NCBI GenBank assembly: GCA_030432815.1
Contig: JAUILB010000040.1
Location: 1-13,973 of the forward strand
Reading direction: 5' to 3'
From: Alphaproteobacteria bacterium
GTDB lineage: Bacteria; Pseudomonadota; Alphaproteobacteria; Sphingomonadales; Emcibacteraceae
DNA length: 13,973 nt
Shown: piece after piece, positions 13,379-13,973 of the stretch
Layout of the letters: every line of letters begins with the position of its first letter
How positions within the stretch are numbered: the stretch's first letter is position 1
Made by a program: the position numbers and the translations under genes
Notes under the pieces: model-generated
Seen by the model: only the letters and a program-made list of their open reading frames with translations
The model's database searches: none
What the model was told of the DNA's origin: nothing

Positions 13379-13973
13379 CTATGTAATTGTCTGATTTATG
13401 TCCTCATCAATAAGCAATGTTGCGCTGCCGGCAGTATAGGTATGATAGGTTTCGCCATCAATATTCTGATCCGTGCCCTGAACCCATCCCTGACCGGTTG
13501 AGGTGACAGTGTCATCAATGCTCCCGGCAATAATGAGTTCATTATCACCATCGGTAACGGCCAGTACGTCATTTATATCCAGCATTAATGAAAGTGGATT
13601 TGAAGTATCACTTTCGATAGTTTCAATATTGGTTGCATCTATATTTTCAAGGTCAATTGTTCCAAGTGTACCTGTTAATAAAAGAATATCAGTCCCGGTG
13701 CCCCCATTGATTATGTCTGTCGTGACATCCGATGTAGCATCAATTTCAAACGTGTCATCGCCAAGGCCGCCAGTCATATTGTCTGCCCCGGCACCGCCAA
13801 AGATAATATTATCTTCATTATTGCCAACAAGTGTATCGTCGCCGGCACCACCGATGACATTTTCGATTATAGTGTCTTCGTAAATTTGCAGTGTTTCAGT
13901 GCGAATATTATCGGTTCCCGTGTTTACATCGATTACGATGCCAACATCGCTCCATTCACCAGGGTTAAGGTCA
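13379..13973 (-). CDS. 3' end of an RTX protein with a serralysin-like C-terminal region (partial)
   Basis: The frame is open from the right edge to TAG at 13379-13381, about 197 codons, and the true start is outside the window; an internal Met near 13777 is not the start. The edge residues LNPGEWSDVG, then IENVIGGAGDDTLVGNNEDN and IIFGGAGADNMTGGLGDDTF follow the pattern of the serralysin C-terminal region (Peptidase_M10_C-like) with GGxGxDxLx calcium-binding nonapeptides. Then comes INGGTGTDILLLTGT and the same terminal module as the giant protein. RTX domains fold outside the cell on calcium and typically mark type I secretion substrates. It lies 120 bases upstream of the giant gene, in the same direction, with no GC-rich terminator between, so the two may share a transcript. 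Whether a protease domain lies upstream cannot be seen. Confidence 0.85.
   Translation of the reverse strand, partial: DLNPGEWSDVGIVIDVNTGTDNIRTETLQIYEDTIIENVIGGAGDDTLVGNNEDNIIFGGAGADNMTGGLGDDTFEIDATSDVTTDIINGGTGTDILLLTGTLGTIDLENIDATNIETIESDTSNPLSLMLDINDVLAVTDGDNELIIAGSIDDTVTSTGQGWVQGTDQNIDGETYHTYTAGSATLLIDEDINQTIT
13388..13510. repeat. Direct repeat B: DNA encoding the shared C-terminal module
   Basis: This is the partner of 7340-7462, in the 3' end of the upstream RTX gene and in the same orientation. Recombination between the copies would delete or duplicate the whole giant gene. Confidence 0.75.

Overview
The window reads as a chromosomal segment of a Gram-negative bacterium, most likely a marine-type alphaproteobacterium of moderate to low GC. 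Four things suggest this: several Sec/SPII lipoproteins, a perfect match to the FNR/FixK consensus, giant RTX/Calx-beta/cadherin-like surface proteins, and a DUF2975 + Xre pair. The lineage is an inference, because there is no rRNA or housekeeping marker to fix it.

Layout. (1) 1-1813: a beta-CASP metallo-beta-lactamase ribonuclease on the minus strand, with an FNR/FixK-type box upstream, then a tRNA-Cys gene on the same strand. (2) 1903-3320: two tandem paralogous lipoproteins on the plus strand; the second has gained a C-terminal PDZ domain. (3) 3321-3812: a very AT-rich non-coding stretch with a good promoter and a long leader, feeding (4) 3813-4994, a small plus-strand operon of a 65-aa orphan and two tandem paralogous cytosolic helical proteins of unknown function. 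(5) 4943-5167: a start-less minus-strand reading frame that looks like a decayed gene. (6) 5242-6362: a membrane-anchored TPR protein and a cysteine-containing lipoprotein on the minus strand, each with a good sigma70-type promoter. (7) 6508-7307: a DUF2975 membrane protein followed by a YozG-like HTH regulator. (8) 7331-13973: a 1975-aa lipoprotein-type adhesin on the minus strand and, upstream of it, the 3' end of a second RTX protein with a serralysin-like C-terminal region.

Tandem duplication is the recurring theme: the lipoprotein pair, the cytosolic helical pair, and the RTX pair that share a C-terminal module. The giant protein carries that module twice, once internally and once at its end, which suggests it arose by fusing two complete surface proteins. 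No secretion system, insertion sequence, CRISPR array or integrase is visible. The least explained parts are the 3813-4994 operon with its AT-rich leader, the start-less frame beside it, and the module architecture of the giant lipoprotein.
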